Part shown: positions 9,750 to 18,329 of the stretch, in pieces
How positions within the stretch are numbered: the first letter of the stretch is position 1
Layout: the number at the start of each line of letters is the position of its first letter
Assembly: GCF_015689335.1 (NCBI RefSeq)
Contig: NZ_CP065053.1
Span: 248,001 to 312,000 of the forward strand
Origin: Massilia antarctica
GTDB taxonomy: Bacteria > Pseudomonadota > Gammaproteobacteria > Burkholderiales > Burkholderiaceae_D
Length of the DNA: 64,000 bases
Direction: 5' to 3'
Program-made: the position numbers and the translations under genes
Notes under the pieces: generated by a model
The model's input: only the letters and a program-made list of their open reading frames with translations
The model's database searches: none
Told to the model about the DNA's origin: nothing

Positions 9750-10841
9750 ATGGCCCGCTTCACTGGTCTGCGTCCGGCTATGCCGGTAATCTGCCTGGCA
9801 CTGCTGCTGTCGGCCTGCGAGACGACCGGGCCAGCGCCTGAACCCACTCCCACTGTCCCCGTTGCGCAAACGCCGGCCGAGCCGCCGCCGAGGGTCGTCA
9901 CGCCACGCCTGGCCGCCGCCGCCGAAGCGCTGACCCGCATGGCCGCCCTGCAGGAGCGCCTGTACCGGATCGCCGCGCCGCTCCTGATCAACAACGCCGA
10001 CCTGTGCAAATCATCCACGCGCAACCTGCTCGGCTTCACCGCGCGCAACCGCTACTGGTATCCGGGCGAATACAACGAGGCGGCCAACATCGCCTTCGAC
10101 ATGGGCGAGCGCCTGCAGGTGACGGGCGTACTGGCCGGCAGCGGCGCTGCCCGCGCCGGACTGCGGCGCGGCGACAACCTCATATCCGCAAGCGGCAAGG
10201 CGCTGCCGGTGGGTCCCAACGCATCGAGCACGGTCGGTGCGGTGTTCGGCCCCCTGGTGGCCAGCCATGCCAGCCTGGCGCTGCAAATCGAGCGTGACGA
10301 CAAGACCCGCGAGCTGACCATTCCCGTCACCCGCGCCTGCGGTTTCGTCATCGAACTCGGGAACGCCGACAACGTGAACTCCTATGCCGACGGCCAGCGC
10401 GTCATGGTCACGCGCGGCATGCTGCAGTTTGCGAAGAACGACGAAGAAGTCGCCTACCTGCTGGCCAAGGGCATGGCGCACAACATCCTGGGGCACGCCG
10501 CCTCGCAGCGCAGTACCGGCACCATCGGCAGCATCATCGACAACCTGACCAACGTGCGGCCGGATACCTCGATGCTGATCGGCAGCGGCGGCATCAAGGC
10601 CATGCCGCCGGAACTCGACGCCGCCGCCGACCAGCTCAGCATGTATTTGCTGGTGCGCGCCAGCGTCGGCATCGATGGCGCCCCGGCGTTCTGGAAGCGG
10701 CTGGCCGCGACCTATCCGGCCACGGTCTTGAACAGCTACGTCGCCAACCACCCGGGCACCAGCGCGCGCCTGGCCGCGATCGACAAGGCCACGGCCGACA
10801 TCAGGGCCAAGCAGGTTGCCAAAAAAACCGTCGCGCCATGA
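9750..10841 (+). CDS. M48-like lipoprotein with PDZ-like insert and degenerate HExxH motif
   Basis: 363 residues with a lipoprotein signal (LLLSAC, lipidated Cys23) and a Pro-rich linker. Residues about 120-195 look like a PDZ-type domain (GVLAGSGAARAGLRRGDNLIS). The remainder follows the M48 metallopeptidase plan: the helix AYLLAKGMAHNILGH, the third-ligand region PPELDAAADQLS, and a C-terminal NHPGTSARLAAI. Where M48 enzymes have HExxH this protein has KGMAH (240-244), so the first zinc His and the catalytic Glu are gone. It is probably a non-catalytic relative acting in the envelope. The start at 9750 has GGAGAAG upstream; the longer open frame lacks the lipobox position. It overlaps the next gene by four bases. 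Confidence 0.8.
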   Translation: MARFTGLRPAMPVICLALLLSACETTGPAPEPTPTVPVAQTPAEPPPRVVTPRLAAAAEALTRMAALQERLYRIAAPLLINNADLCKSSTRNLLGFTARNRYWYPGEYNEAANIAFDMGERLQVTGVLAGSGAARAGLRRGDNLISASGKALPVGPNASSTVGAVFGPLVASHASLALQIERDDKTRELTIPVTRACGFVIELGNADNVNSYADGQRVMVTRGMLQFAKNDEEVAYLLAKGMAHNILGHAASQRSTGTIGSIIDNLTNVRPDTSMLIGSGGIKAMPPELDAAADQLSMYLLVRASVGIDGAPAFWKRLAATYPATVLNSYVANHPGTSARLAAIDKATADIRAKQVAKKTVAP

Positions 10842-11245
10842 AAAAGCTGCTGCTCGCCTGCCTGACGGTTGCACTGATCGCGCCCCTGCAGGCGCAGGCC
10901 GCGCAGTGGGTGAAGGTCGGATCGGCCGCTGGCAGCCAGTCATACATCGACAAGGGCAGCATGATCCGGGTCGACAAGAGCTACAAGGTGTGGTCGCTGG
11001 TGTCGTACGCGAAGGAGCAGGCCACGCCGGAAGGCACACCCTACCTGTCGATGAAGGCCCTGCATGTGTATTCGTGCGCCGAGCGCACCACGACCTTGCT
11101 CAGCCAGGTGTACTACACCGAGGCGATGGGCAAGGGGCCGGTCGCGCAAAGCTTCAAGTACGAAAAATTCGGGCCGGAAGACATCGTGCCCGACAGCGCC
11201 GCGGATGGCGCGCTGCAAGTGATCTGCAAGCGCAAGAAGCGCTAG
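10838..11245 (+). CDS. Small secreted protein, surface-adhesin E-like
   Basis: 135 residues with a typical signal peptide (about 1-22, ending AQA). The mature part, with WVKVGSAAGSQSYIDKGSM and KVWSLVSY followed later by two cysteines, resembles the small surface-adhesin protein E family found in many betaproteobacteria, whose role is mostly uncharacterised. Its ATG overlaps the stop of the M48-like lipoprotein (ATGA), so the two are translationally coupled and may work together in the envelope. The family call rests on general pattern only. Confidence 0.65.
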   Translation: MKKLLLACLTVALIAPLQAQAAQWVKVGSAAGSQSYIDKGSMIRVDKSYKVWSLVSYAKEQATPEGTPYLSMKALHVYSCAERTTTLLSQVYYTEAMGKGPVAQSFKYEKFGPEDIVPDSAADGALQVICKRKKR

Positions 11246-11250
11246 CGCGT

Positions 11251-11385
11251 TCAGCTCGGGAAATTCGGGAAGAACGTCCCCATCACCCACGTCAGCAGGC
11301 CGCAAAACACCACCACCGCCACCAGCACGATCAGCAAACGCCCGAACTTCGGCGAGCCATCGTCATTTTTTGTATCATTGCTCAT
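11251..11385 (-). CDS. Small single-span membrane protein, uncharacterised
   Basis: 44-residue product: a polar start (MSNDTKNDDGSPKFG), one hydrophobic segment (about residues 17-38) and a short tail FFPNFPS. A purine-rich GGTGGGAAG precedes the ATG; a longer reading from an upstream ATG at 11445 would add 20 residues but would overlap the divergent xdhC-like gene. It converges with the gene ending at 11245 and diverges from xdhC. I do not recognise a family. Confidence 0.5.
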   Translation of the reverse strand: MSNDTKNDDGSPKFGRLLIVLVAVVVFCGLLTWVMGTFFPNFPS

Positions 11386-11434
11386 CTTCCCACCACCATG
11401 TGCTCGATTCAGGAGCGCCAGTATATTCGATTCA

Positions 11435-12448
11435 ATGGACAGCATAGACCTGGAAGTATTAAAGACCGCCTCGGCATGGATCGCGGCCGGTCACCGCTGC
11501 GAATTGATCACGGTGATCAAGACCTGGGGATCGAGCCCGCGCCCGATCGGTGCCACCTTGGCCATTTGCGACGATGGCCGCGTGGTCGGCTCGGTCTCCG
11601 GCGGCTGCATCGAGGATGACCTGATCGAGCGCGTGCGCCGGCATGGCATCACGCGCGCCATTCCCGAGGTGGTCAGCTATGGCATCAGCGCCGACGAAGC
11701 GCACCGTTTCGGCCTGCCCTGCGGCGGCACCATCGAACTGGCGATCGAGCCGCTATCGCGCGCCAGCGCCATCGACGAACTGCTCGCGCGCCTGGAAACG
11801 CACGAACTGCTGGCGCGCCGGCTCGATCTGGCCAGCGGCGCGGTCACGTTGACGGCGGCGCAAGCCGGTGCGGTGCAGCTGCTGGCCGACGGCGTGCTGA
11901 CCACCGTGCACGGCCCGCGCTGGCGCCTGTTCATCATCGGGGCCGGGCAGCTCTCGCGCTTCCTCGCGCAGATCGCCACGGCAATGGATTACCACGTCAC
12001 CGTGTGCGACCCGCGCGAAGAGTACCGCGCCGGCTGGAACCTGCCTGGCGTGCAGCTGGTGCACATGATGCCGGACGACCTGGTGCTCGAATCGCGCCTG
12101 GATCACCGCAGCGCCGTGGTGGCGCTCACGCACGACCCCAAGCTGGACGACCTGGCGCTGATGGAGGCGCTCAAATCCGACGCGTTTTACGTCGGTGCGA
12201 TCGGCTCGCGCCTGAATAACGCCAAACGGCGCGAACGGCTCAAGGAGTTCGATCTGTCGCACGAGCAGCTGGCGCGCTTGCACGGACCGATTGGCCTGTA
12301 CATCGGCAGCAAGACGCCCTCGGAGATCGCGATCTCGATCCTGGCCGAGCTCACCGCCGTCAAAAACGGCGTGCCGGCCGAGCTGCAGGTGCGCCACGCC
12401 GCGGCGCTGGAGCCGGCCAGCACCGAGGTGTGCGCAGTGCCGGGCTGA
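11435..12448 (+). CDS. XdhC/CoxI family protein
   Basis: 337 residues of the XdhC family, which in other bacteria binds molybdenum cofactor and helps sulfurate and insert it into xanthine dehydrogenase-type enzymes. Visible features are the N-terminal VIKTWGSSPRPIGATLAI and VSGGCIEDDL motifs and a C-terminal Rossmann-like region starting RLFIIGAGQLSRFLAQIA. No molybdenum hydroxylase genes lie in the window, so the client is unknown. Start chosen at ATG 11435; the ribosome site is not obvious (an AGGAG lies farther upstream). Confidence 0.85.
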   Translation: MDSIDLEVLKTASAWIAAGHRCELITVIKTWGSSPRPIGATLAICDDGRVVGSVSGGCIEDDLIERVRRHGITRAIPEVVSYGISADEAHRFGLPCGGTIELAIEPLSRASAIDELLARLETHELLARRLDLASGAVTLTAAQAGAVQLLADGVLTTVHGPRWRLFIIGAGQLSRFLAQIATAMDYHVTVCDPREEYRAGWNLPGVQLVHMMPDDLVLESRLDHRSAVVALTHDPKLDDLALMEALKSDAFYVGAIGSRLNNAKRRERLKEFDLSHEQLARLHGPIGLYIGSKTPSEIAISILAELTAVKNGVPAELQVRHAAALEPASTEVCAVPG

Positions 12449-12564
12449 TGTAACGGCAAGCGCAATAGCAAGTGTAATAGCAAGAACAGGCTATCGCGCA
12501 AGGCGCCGGCGGCGCACAATGCCGCTTCCTTATTGAGCGCGACGGGCGCATCGGGACTTCATCC

Positions 12565-13464
12565 ATGAACACAGCCAATCTGCTTCGACTGATCGTCCTC
12601 GCCGCCATCTGGGGCAGCTCCTTTCTCTTCATGCGCATCGCCGCGCCCGTGCTCGGACCTGCCGTGCTGATCGAATACCGGGTCGCCTTTGCCGCCCTGT
12701 TCCTGGCCATCGTCGGCGTAATTCTCAAAAAACGCCTCGACCTGGCCGCCAACTGGAAGCACTACCTGATCCTCGGCTTCATCAACTCCGCCCTGCCCTT
12801 TTTGCTGTTCGCCTTTGCCGCGCGCACCTTGTCGGCCTCCGTGCTGTCGGTGCTGAACGCCACCGCACCGATGTGGGGTGCGCTGATCGGCGCGCTCTGG
12901 GCGCGCCAGGCCATCGCCGCCAAACAGATGCTCGGCCTGGTGCTCGGCACCTGCGGGGTGGCGCTGCTGGTCGGCTTCGACGACGTCACCGCGCGGCCCG
13001 GCGCGCCGCTCGCCATCGCGGCCGCCCTGCTGGCCGCCTTTTGCTACAGCGTGGCCAGCACCTACGCCAGGTCGGCCAAAACCGTTGAACCATACGCCAA
13101 CGCGCACGGCAGCATGTGGGCCGCCACCGTGCTGGTGATTCCGGCGCTGCCGTTCTTTCCCGCTCCCGCCACGGCCACGCCGGGCATCATGGGCGCCGCG
13201 CTCGCACTGGGCGTGCTTTGCAGCGGGATCGCCTACATCATGTACTTCAAGCTGATACAGCAGGTCGGCCCCACTTCCGCGCTCACGGTCACCTTCCTCA
13301 GCCCCCTGTTCGGCATTTTGTGGGGCGTGCTGTTTTTGTCGGAACACGTGGGCTGGTACACCATCGCCGGCGCCGCCGTGGTCATCGCCGGCACGGCGCT
13401 GGTGACCGGATTTACGCCATTCGGCGCGCGTGCTATCGTTGCGCCCTCTCCCACCAGCAAATAG
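12565..13464 (+). CDS. EamA/DMT-family transporter
   Basis: 299-residue integral membrane protein with about ten hydrophobic segments arranged as two EamA repeats. The N-terminal repeat begins LIVLAAIWGSSFLFMRIA, the family's typical WGSSF motif. Members export metabolites or amino acids; the substrate cannot be read from sequence. It stands alone after xdhC with 116 bases of unremarkable sequence between them, and is followed eight bases later by the AlkA-type gene, with which it may be co-transcribed. A second, different EamA transporter lies at 32563-33468. Confidence 0.9.
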   Translation: MNTANLLRLIVLAAIWGSSFLFMRIAAPVLGPAVLIEYRVAFAALFLAIVGVILKKRLDLAANWKHYLILGFINSALPFLLFAFAARTLSASVLSVLNATAPMWGALIGALWARQAIAAKQMLGLVLGTCGVALLVGFDDVTARPGAPLAIAAALLAAFCYSVASTYARSAKTVEPYANAHGSMWAATVLVIPALPFFPAPATATPGIMGAALALGVLCSGIAYIMYFKLIQQVGPTSALTVTFLSPLFGILWGVLFLSEHVGWYTIAGAAVVIAGTALVTGFTPFGARAIVAPSPTSK

Positions 13465-13472
13465 GCGGCCGC

Positions 13473-14366
13473 GTGCAGAAGTCGATCCCCCTTCCGGCGC
13501 TTTACCAAAGCGCCGATATCCTCACCTTTCACAGCCGCGACCCCGAAGCCGTGGCCGAACAGGTGGAGCCGACCCGCATCCGCAAGGGCGTGATGATCGG
13601 CGGCGTACCGGTGTTGCTCGACATCGCCCTCGATTCCGATATGGCGCACTGCACGGTGCAGGCCGACGGACCGCTCACACAAGATGATCTGCGCCAGATC
13701 GACGACGCCCTGCTCAACATCCTGGCGCTGCGCATCGATCCGGCCCCCTTCCTGGCGGCGGTGGCCGGTGATCCGCTGCTCGGGCCCGTGGTGCAGCGCC
13801 AGCCCGGTTTGCGCATCGTGCAGTCGGCCACCGTGTTCGAGGCGCTGACCTGGGCCATCATCGGCCAGCAAATCAACCTGACCTTCGCCATTGCGCTGCG
13901 CCGCACCTTCATTTTGCAGGCCGGGCGGCAGCACAGCAGCGGCTTGTGGTGCTATCCGGAGGCGCGCGATGTGACCCGCCTCGACGCCAGCGATCTCACC
14001 ACCCGCAAATTCTCGCGTTCCAAGGCCGATACCCTGCTGCGCCTCGCACAGCTGGTCGACAGCGGCGCACTGACGCTCGATCGCCAGCATGATCCTGCCG
14101 GGGTGGCGGCCGCGCTGCTGGCCGTCAAGGGCATCGGCCCGTGGACCGTCAACTACGCCCTGCTGCGCGGCTACGGCTATGCCGACTGTTCGCTGCATGG
14201 CGACGTGGCGATCCGCGCGGCGTTCCAGCATCTGCTGGGCGAAGACGCCAAGCCGGACATGGCGCGCACCGAAGCGCTGCTGGCGCGCTATGCGCCGCAC
14301 CGTACCATGGCCGCGGCCCACCTGTGGGCCAGCCTGCATCCGCGCGACGACGAACAAGCCGCTTGA
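13473..14366 (+). CDS. DNA-3-methyladenine glycosylase II (AlkA type)
   Basis: Base-excision repair glycosylase that removes alkylated purines. 297 residues from the GTG at 13473. The N-terminal half resembles the AlkA N-terminal domain; the C-terminal half has the helix-hairpin-helix LLAVKGIGPWTVNYALLRGYGYAD followed by SLHGDVAIR, whose Asp aligns with the catalytic Asp of AlkA. No ATG gives a sensible start, and an open frame continues upstream through the transporter gene but is only a shadow there. No Ada-type regulator lies nearby. Confidence 0.85.
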   Translation: MQKSIPLPALYQSADILTFHSRDPEAVAEQVEPTRIRKGVMIGGVPVLLDIALDSDMAHCTVQADGPLTQDDLRQIDDALLNILALRIDPAPFLAAVAGDPLLGPVVQRQPGLRIVQSATVFEALTWAIIGQQINLTFAIALRRTFILQAGRQHSSGLWCYPEARDVTRLDASDLTTRKFSRSKADTLLRLAQLVDSGALTLDRQHDPAGVAAALLAVKGIGPWTVNYALLRGYGYADCSLHGDVAIRAAFQHLLGEDAKPDMARTEALLARYAPHRTMAAAHLWASLHPRDDEQAA

Positions 14367-14424
14367 CCCTGACGCCACGTCAGACTCCACACTGCGCTCA
14401 CGCATGAAGACAAGGAGCGATTCG

Positions 14425-15453
14425 ATGAGGTTAAAAATAGGCGAGCTGGCGAAACGGTCGGGACTGACGGTACGCGCGCTTCATCATTACGACAGCATCG
14501 GCCTGCTCTCTCCTTCGGCGCGTTCCGACGCCGGCTACCGCCTGTACGACCGCGACGACATCGCCCGCCTGCACCAGGTGCAGGCGCTGCGCCGTTTCGG
14601 CGTGTCGCTGGCCGACATCGGAACCTTCCTGGCCAATCCGGGCTCCAGCCTGTCGACCATCGTGGAACAGCAGATCGCCGCGCTGACCCGACAGATCGAC
14701 CAGGCCGGCATCTTGCGCGCGCAGCTGACAACCTTGCACCGCGAACTCGATGCCGGCGTGGAGCCCGACCTGGCCGCGTGGCTCACTACTCTGGAGTTGA
14801 TGACAATGTACGATACTTATTTTTCTGAAGAAGAACTGAAACAGCTGCCGTTTTTCGCCGGCGACACCGCCTGCATCGCCGAGTGGGATGCGATGGTGGC
14901 GCGCTTCAAGCGGATGATCGCCGCGGGCACGCCGCCGACGGCGCTCGAAGCGCAAACCTTGTCGCAGGAGTGGATGTTGAAGATGGAACGCGACACCAAC
15001 GGCGACCCGGACGTGATGGTGCGCATTCTCGCCATGCAGGCACACGAACCGGCCATGCGCGCGCAGAACGGCGTCACACCCGACGTCGAGGCGTATCTGA
15101 AGGAAGCGTTCACGCAGTCGCGTCTTGCGATGTTCAAAAAATACCTCTCGCCCGAGGAGTTTGCGTACATGGATGCGCACTACCGCATCCGCATGGACGA
15201 GTGGCCGGCGCTGATCGCGCGGGTGCGCAAGGCGATTGCGGCCGGCGCCGCGCCGGACGATCCGCAGGTGCGGCAGTTGATGCGCGAGTGGATCGACTTG
15301 TCGCAGTCGTTCGCCGGCGACGATCCCGCCACCCACGCGAAAATTCGCGTCGCTTACGAAAAGGAGCCGCTGCTGATGATCGGCAGCTGGATCACCGATG
15401 AGATGAAGGCGTACATCGGACAAGCCATGGCGGCATTGCATCAGAACTCCTGA
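14425..15453 (+). CDS. MerR-family regulator with TipAS effector domain
   Basis: 342 residues. An N-terminal MerR winged helix (KIGELAKRSGLTVRALHHYDSIGLL), a coiled-coil dimerisation helix, then two TipAS-like helical repeats (EEELKQLPFF and the EYxxYMDAHYR-type segment near YMDAHYRIRMDEW). TipAS domains bind ligands such as thiopeptide antibiotics or other small molecules. The start at 14425 has AAGGAG eight bases upstream; an in-frame ATG at 14404 is possible. The closest neighbour is the AlkA-type gene 58 bases upstream; no multidrug exporter is adjacent. Confidence 0.88.
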   Translation: MRLKIGELAKRSGLTVRALHHYDSIGLLSPSARSDAGYRLYDRDDIARLHQVQALRRFGVSLADIGTFLANPGSSLSTIVEQQIAALTRQIDQAGILRAQLTTLHRELDAGVEPDLAAWLTTLELMTMYDTYFSEEELKQLPFFAGDTACIAEWDAMVARFKRMIAAGTPPTALEAQTLSQEWMLKMERDTNGDPDVMVRILAMQAHEPAMRAQNGVTPDVEAYLKEAFTQSRLAMFKKYLSPEEFAYMDAHYRIRMDEWPALIARVRKAIAAGAAPDDPQVRQLMREWIDLSQSFAGDDPATHAKIRVAYEKEPLLMIGSWITDEMKAYIGQAMAALHQNS

Positions 15454-15574
15454 ACGGAACGCGTTCGACGATCGGATAAAGCGATGTTCTTGTCCTGCCT
15501 CAACAGGCAAGGGCATCGTCTGGTGATCCCTCGATTGATGCCCTGGGCACGCTTGATCTTCTTGCGCAGCGCTG

Positions 15575-15715
15575 ATGACATTACCGCTGAACGACGGCGC
15601 ACGAAAACACGTGGAGAACCTGATCCTGGTGCTGCAGGTCGCGTTCGGTCCGATCATTACCTTGGCAGGCACTGCGATCGGCTACTACGTCGGCGCGAAC
15701 AGCAGGACAAAATAG
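15575..15715 (+). CDS. Possible 46-residue membrane-anchored ORF
   Basis: An open frame that reads as a polar start followed by a hydrophobic stretch (LILVLQVAFGPIITLAGTAIGYYVG) and a basic tail. There is no good ribosome site, and codons upstream are interrupted by a stop at 15554. It may be a real mini-protein or the end of a decayed gene. The whole stretch 15454-15820 otherwise shows nothing I can assign. Confidence 0.25.
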   Translation: MTLPLNDGARKHVENLILVLQVAFGPIITLAGTAIGYYVGANSRTK

Positions 15716-15821
15716 ACCAAATCTCGCGCGGGCGCCTCGGCATCACCACCTCACATCGCGAAAGGCAAACGCTGCCCGTGTTCGAGTCAGTGCACATCCG
15801 GACCTTCACGAATACCGGCCC

Positions 15822-15866
15822 CGAAAAAGCGAAAGCCGCTGATTCCTGTAAGAGAATCAGCGGCTT
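15822..15866 (-). terminator. Intrinsic terminator of tRNA-fMet
   Basis: On the minus strand, a 13-base perfect stem (AAGCCGCTGATTC / GAATCAGCGGCTT, plus-strand arms 15833-15845 and 15854-15866) with an 8-base loop is followed by a T-rich tract (TTTCGCTTTTT). It begins nine bases after the tRNA 3' end. Confidence 0.9.
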
Positions 15867-15874
15867 GCTGTATT

Positions 15875-15951
15875 TGGTTGCGGGGACAGGATTTGAACCT
15901 GTGACCTTCGGGTTATGAGCCCGACGAGCTGCCAGACTGCTCCACCCCGCG
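15875..15951 (-). tRNA. tRNA-fMet (CAT), initiator
   Basis: 77-nucleotide tRNA read on the minus strand with anticodon CAT and an encoded 3' CCA. It is the initiator rather than the elongator form because the first base (C1) does not pair with A72 and the anticodon stem has three consecutive G-C pairs (GGGCTCATAACCC), both hallmarks used by formyltransferase and IF2/30S selection. T-arm is ACAGG-TTCAAAT-CCTGT. Confidence 0.95.
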
Positions 15952-15964
15952 TCTGTATGTAGCT

Positions 15965-15993
15965 ATTATAGGGGGCTTTTCGTAATTAGGCAA
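15965..15993 (-). promoter_or_regulatory. Sigma-70 promoter of tRNA-fMet
   Basis: Minus strand: TTGCCT (15988-15993), a 17-base spacer and TATAAT (15965-15970), followed by the tRNA 5' end 13 bases later. Near-consensus and correctly spaced. Confidence 0.75.
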
Positions 15994-16131
15994 TATTAAT
16001 CCAACCAAGGCGTGCGATAGGGCTGAAGCGAACGCGGGCGGAACGGCGGCAGGCCCGGTTTACCCTTTGTGCGAACCGCATTGCCCCGGCAATCGGTGTA
16101 AAGTAAGCGAAAATCATTCTTCCCATTCCCT

Positions 16132-16716
16132 ATGAAATTTTGTTCCGATTGCGCCCATCCCGTCGACCTGCTCATCCCCGAGGGCGATAACCGCCCGCGC
16201 TATGTCTGCAAGCAATGCACGGCGATTCACTACCAGAACCCCAAACTCGTCGTCGGTTCCATCCCCGTCTGGCAACCGGAAGGCGAGGAGGTCCGCGTAC
16301 TGCTGTGCAAGCGCGCCATCGAACCGCGCCACGGTTTCTGGACCTTGCCGGCCGGCTTCATGGAAAACAGCGAAACGACGGCCGAGGCCGCGGTGCGCGA
16401 AACCGAGGAGGAAGCCGGCGCCGACATTGAAATCGGCAGCCTGTTCAGCCTATTGAACGTGGCCCAGGTGCATCAAGTCCACCTGTTCTACCTGGCCCGC
16501 CTGCGCAGCCTGGACTTTGCTCCCGGCATCGAAAGCCTGGACGTACGCATGTTCGCCGAACACGAGATTCCTTGGGACGAACTGGCCTTCCCCACCATTC
16601 GCAAGACCTTGGAACTGTTTTTCGCCGATTGCGCAAGGATGCCCGAAGATGGCGGCTTCGGCTTTCATACGCACGACATCCTGCGCCCGATGCGTATCTC
16701 CAGCGATCCCGACTGA
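16132..16716 (+). CDS. Nudix hydrolase with N-terminal zinc ribbon
   Basis: 194 residues. The N-terminus has two CxxC pairs (FCSDC and VCKQC) forming a zinc ribbon, then HYQNPK. The Nudix box GFMENSETTAEAAVRETEEEAGA matches the GX5EX7REUXEEXGU pattern with all catalytic glutamates. The zinc-ribbon architecture resembles NudC/NUDT-type proteins acting on NADH or related dinucleotides, but the substrate is not certain. It ends three bases before aat. Confidence 0.9.
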   Translation: MKFCSDCAHPVDLLIPEGDNRPRYVCKQCTAIHYQNPKLVVGSIPVWQPEGEEVRVLLCKRAIEPRHGFWTLPAGFMENSETTAEAAVRETEEEAGADIEIGSLFSLLNVAQVHQVHLFYLARLRSLDFAPGIESLDVRMFAEHEIPWDELAFPTIRKTLELFFADCARMPEDGGFGFHTHDILRPMRISSDPD

Positions 16717-16719
16717 GCC

Positions 16720-17448
16720 ATGATTCCCTGGCTTGAAACCCATTCGCCGTTTCCCGACGTCTCCGAAGCGCTCACCTGCGACGCCCCGGGCCTGCTGGCT
16801 GCCGGCGCCGACCTCTCGCCCGAGCGCCTGCTGAGCGCCTACCGGCACGGCATCTTCCCCTGGTTTTCCGAAGGCCAGCCCATTTTGTGGTGGAGCACCG
16901 ATCCGCGCATGGTGCTGATGACGGCGGATTTCCGCATCAGCAACAGCCTGCGCAAAGCCCTGCGCCGGGTCGAGCGCAGCATGGAAGAGGGCGGGCGCTG
17001 GCAGGTACGCTTCGACAGCGCGTTCGAAGACGTGATGCGCGCCTGTGCCGCGCCGCGCAAGGATGGTCCGGGCACCTGGATTTCGGACGACATTGTCACT
17101 GGCTATACCGGCCTGCACGCGATGGGCTACGCCCACTCGTCCGAGCTGTGGCTCGACGGAGAACTGGTGGGCGGCGCGTATGGCGTGTGCATCGGCCGCA
17201 TGTTTTACGGCGAATCGATGTTCGCGCGCGTGACCGACGGCTCCAAGATCGCGCTGGCGTGGCTGGTCGCCTTTTTGCGCGGCCAGGGCGTGACCATGGT
17301 CGACTGCCAGCAGGAGACCGGCCACCTGGCATCGCTGGGCGCCGCCCCGATCGCGCGCGCCGCCTTTCTGGCGCATTTGCGCGACGCGATCGCCAAACCG
17401 GGCATCGCCGAATGGAAACCGGGATCGCCATTTACACAGACGCGGTAA
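16720..17448 (+). CDS. aat: Leucyl/phenylalanyl-tRNA--protein transferase
   Basis: Adds Leu or Phe from aminoacyl-tRNA to proteins with N-terminal Arg or Lys, marking them for ClpS/ClpAP degradation. 242 residues, normal length, with the motifs [41 protein letters not shown] and the conserved [13 protein letters not shown] near the C terminus. The start follows the Nudix stop by three bases and bpt follows 83 bases later. Confidence 0.96.
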   Translation: MIPWLETHSPFPDVSEALTCDAPGLLAAGADLSPERLLSAYRHGIFPWFSEGQPILWWSTDPRMVLMTADFRISNSLRKALRRVERSMEEGGRWQVRFDSAFEDVMRACAAPRKDGPGTWISDDIVTGYTGLHAMGYAHSSELWLDGELVGGAYGVCIGRMFYGESMFARVTDGSKIALAWLVAFLRGQGVTMVDCQQETGHLASLGAAPIARAAFLAHLRDAIAKPGIAEWKPGSPFTQTR

Positions 17449-17531
17449 AAAGCGTAAAGTTTCGCTACAATAGGAACGAAGGAAGCAACCAGGGCCACCG
17501 ATCGCAACCACGCCGTATCGAAAGCGACTGC

Positions 17532-18263
17532 ATGACGCACTTAAACGACCTGCCTTTCTCGACGCTGCAGTTCTACACCACAGCGCCCTACCCGTGCAGC
17601 TACCTCGACGCACGCCAGGCGCGTTCGCAAGTGGCCACCCCTTCGCACCTGATCAACGCCGACGTCTACTCCGAACTGGTCAAGAATGGCTTCCGGCGCA
17701 GCGGCATCTTCACCTACCGCCCTTACTGCGACGGCTGCAACGCCTGCATTCCGGTGCGCGTGCGCGCCGCCGAATTCGCGCCCAGCCGCGGCCAGCGGCG
17801 CGCGTGGACCCGCCACGAGGGGCTGGTGGCCACGGTCGCCAACCTGAGTTTTTCGGACGAACACTACGCGCTCTACCTGCGCTACCAGACCACGCGCCAC
17901 GTCGGCGGCGGCATGGACCAGGACAGCCGCGACCAGTACGCCCAGTTTCTGCTGCAAAGCCGGGTCAACACGCGCCTGGTGGAGTTTCGCGACCCCGCCG
18001 ACGGCGCGCTGCGCATGGTCTCGATCATCGACGTGCTCTCCGACGGCCTGTCGTCGGTGTACACGTTCTTCGACCCCGAGGTCGCCGGCGCCTCCTTCGG
18101 CACCTACAACGTGCTGTGGCAGATCGCCCAGGCCAGCGAACTGAAACTGCCCTTCGTGTATCTGGGTTACTGGATCGAACAGAGTCCCAAGATGGCCTAC
18201 AAGATCAACTTCCGGCCGCTCGAAGCGCGCATCGACGGCATCTGGAGTCTGTTGAACCGATAG
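17532..18263 (+). CDS. bpt: Aspartate/glutamate leucyltransferase (Bpt)
   Basis: Transfers Leu to N-terminal Asp or Glu, the second bacterial N-degron transferase; family related to eukaryotic arginyltransferase Ate1. 243 residues with the N-terminal Cys cluster ([16 protein letters not shown]) and the C-terminal GNAT-like part ([19 protein letters not shown]). ATG 17532 is the first reasonable start; the open frame continues upstream inside aat in another frame. aat, bpt and pyrD are consecutive and co-directional. Confidence 0.95.
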   Translation: MTHLNDLPFSTLQFYTTAPYPCSYLDARQARSQVATPSHLINADVYSELVKNGFRRSGIFTYRPYCDGCNACIPVRVRAAEFAPSRGQRRAWTRHEGLVATVANLSFSDEHYALYLRYQTTRHVGGGMDQDSRDQYAQFLLQSRVNTRLVEFRDPADGALRMVSIIDVLSDGLSSVYTFFDPEVAGASFGTYNVLWQIAQASELKLPFVYLGYWIEQSPKMAYKINFRPLEARIDGIWSLLNR

Positions 18264-18329
18264 CAGCTTGTGGGCGGGCAGTGCCGGCACACGGTAAAAT
18301 GCCGGGACCCGCACCAACCCGAGCACTCC

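Noticed and set aside
15484..15918. Open frame through the tRNA-fMet gene and its terminator
   Set aside because: It runs into the tRNA and its hairpin, has no ribosome site and no recognisable domain.
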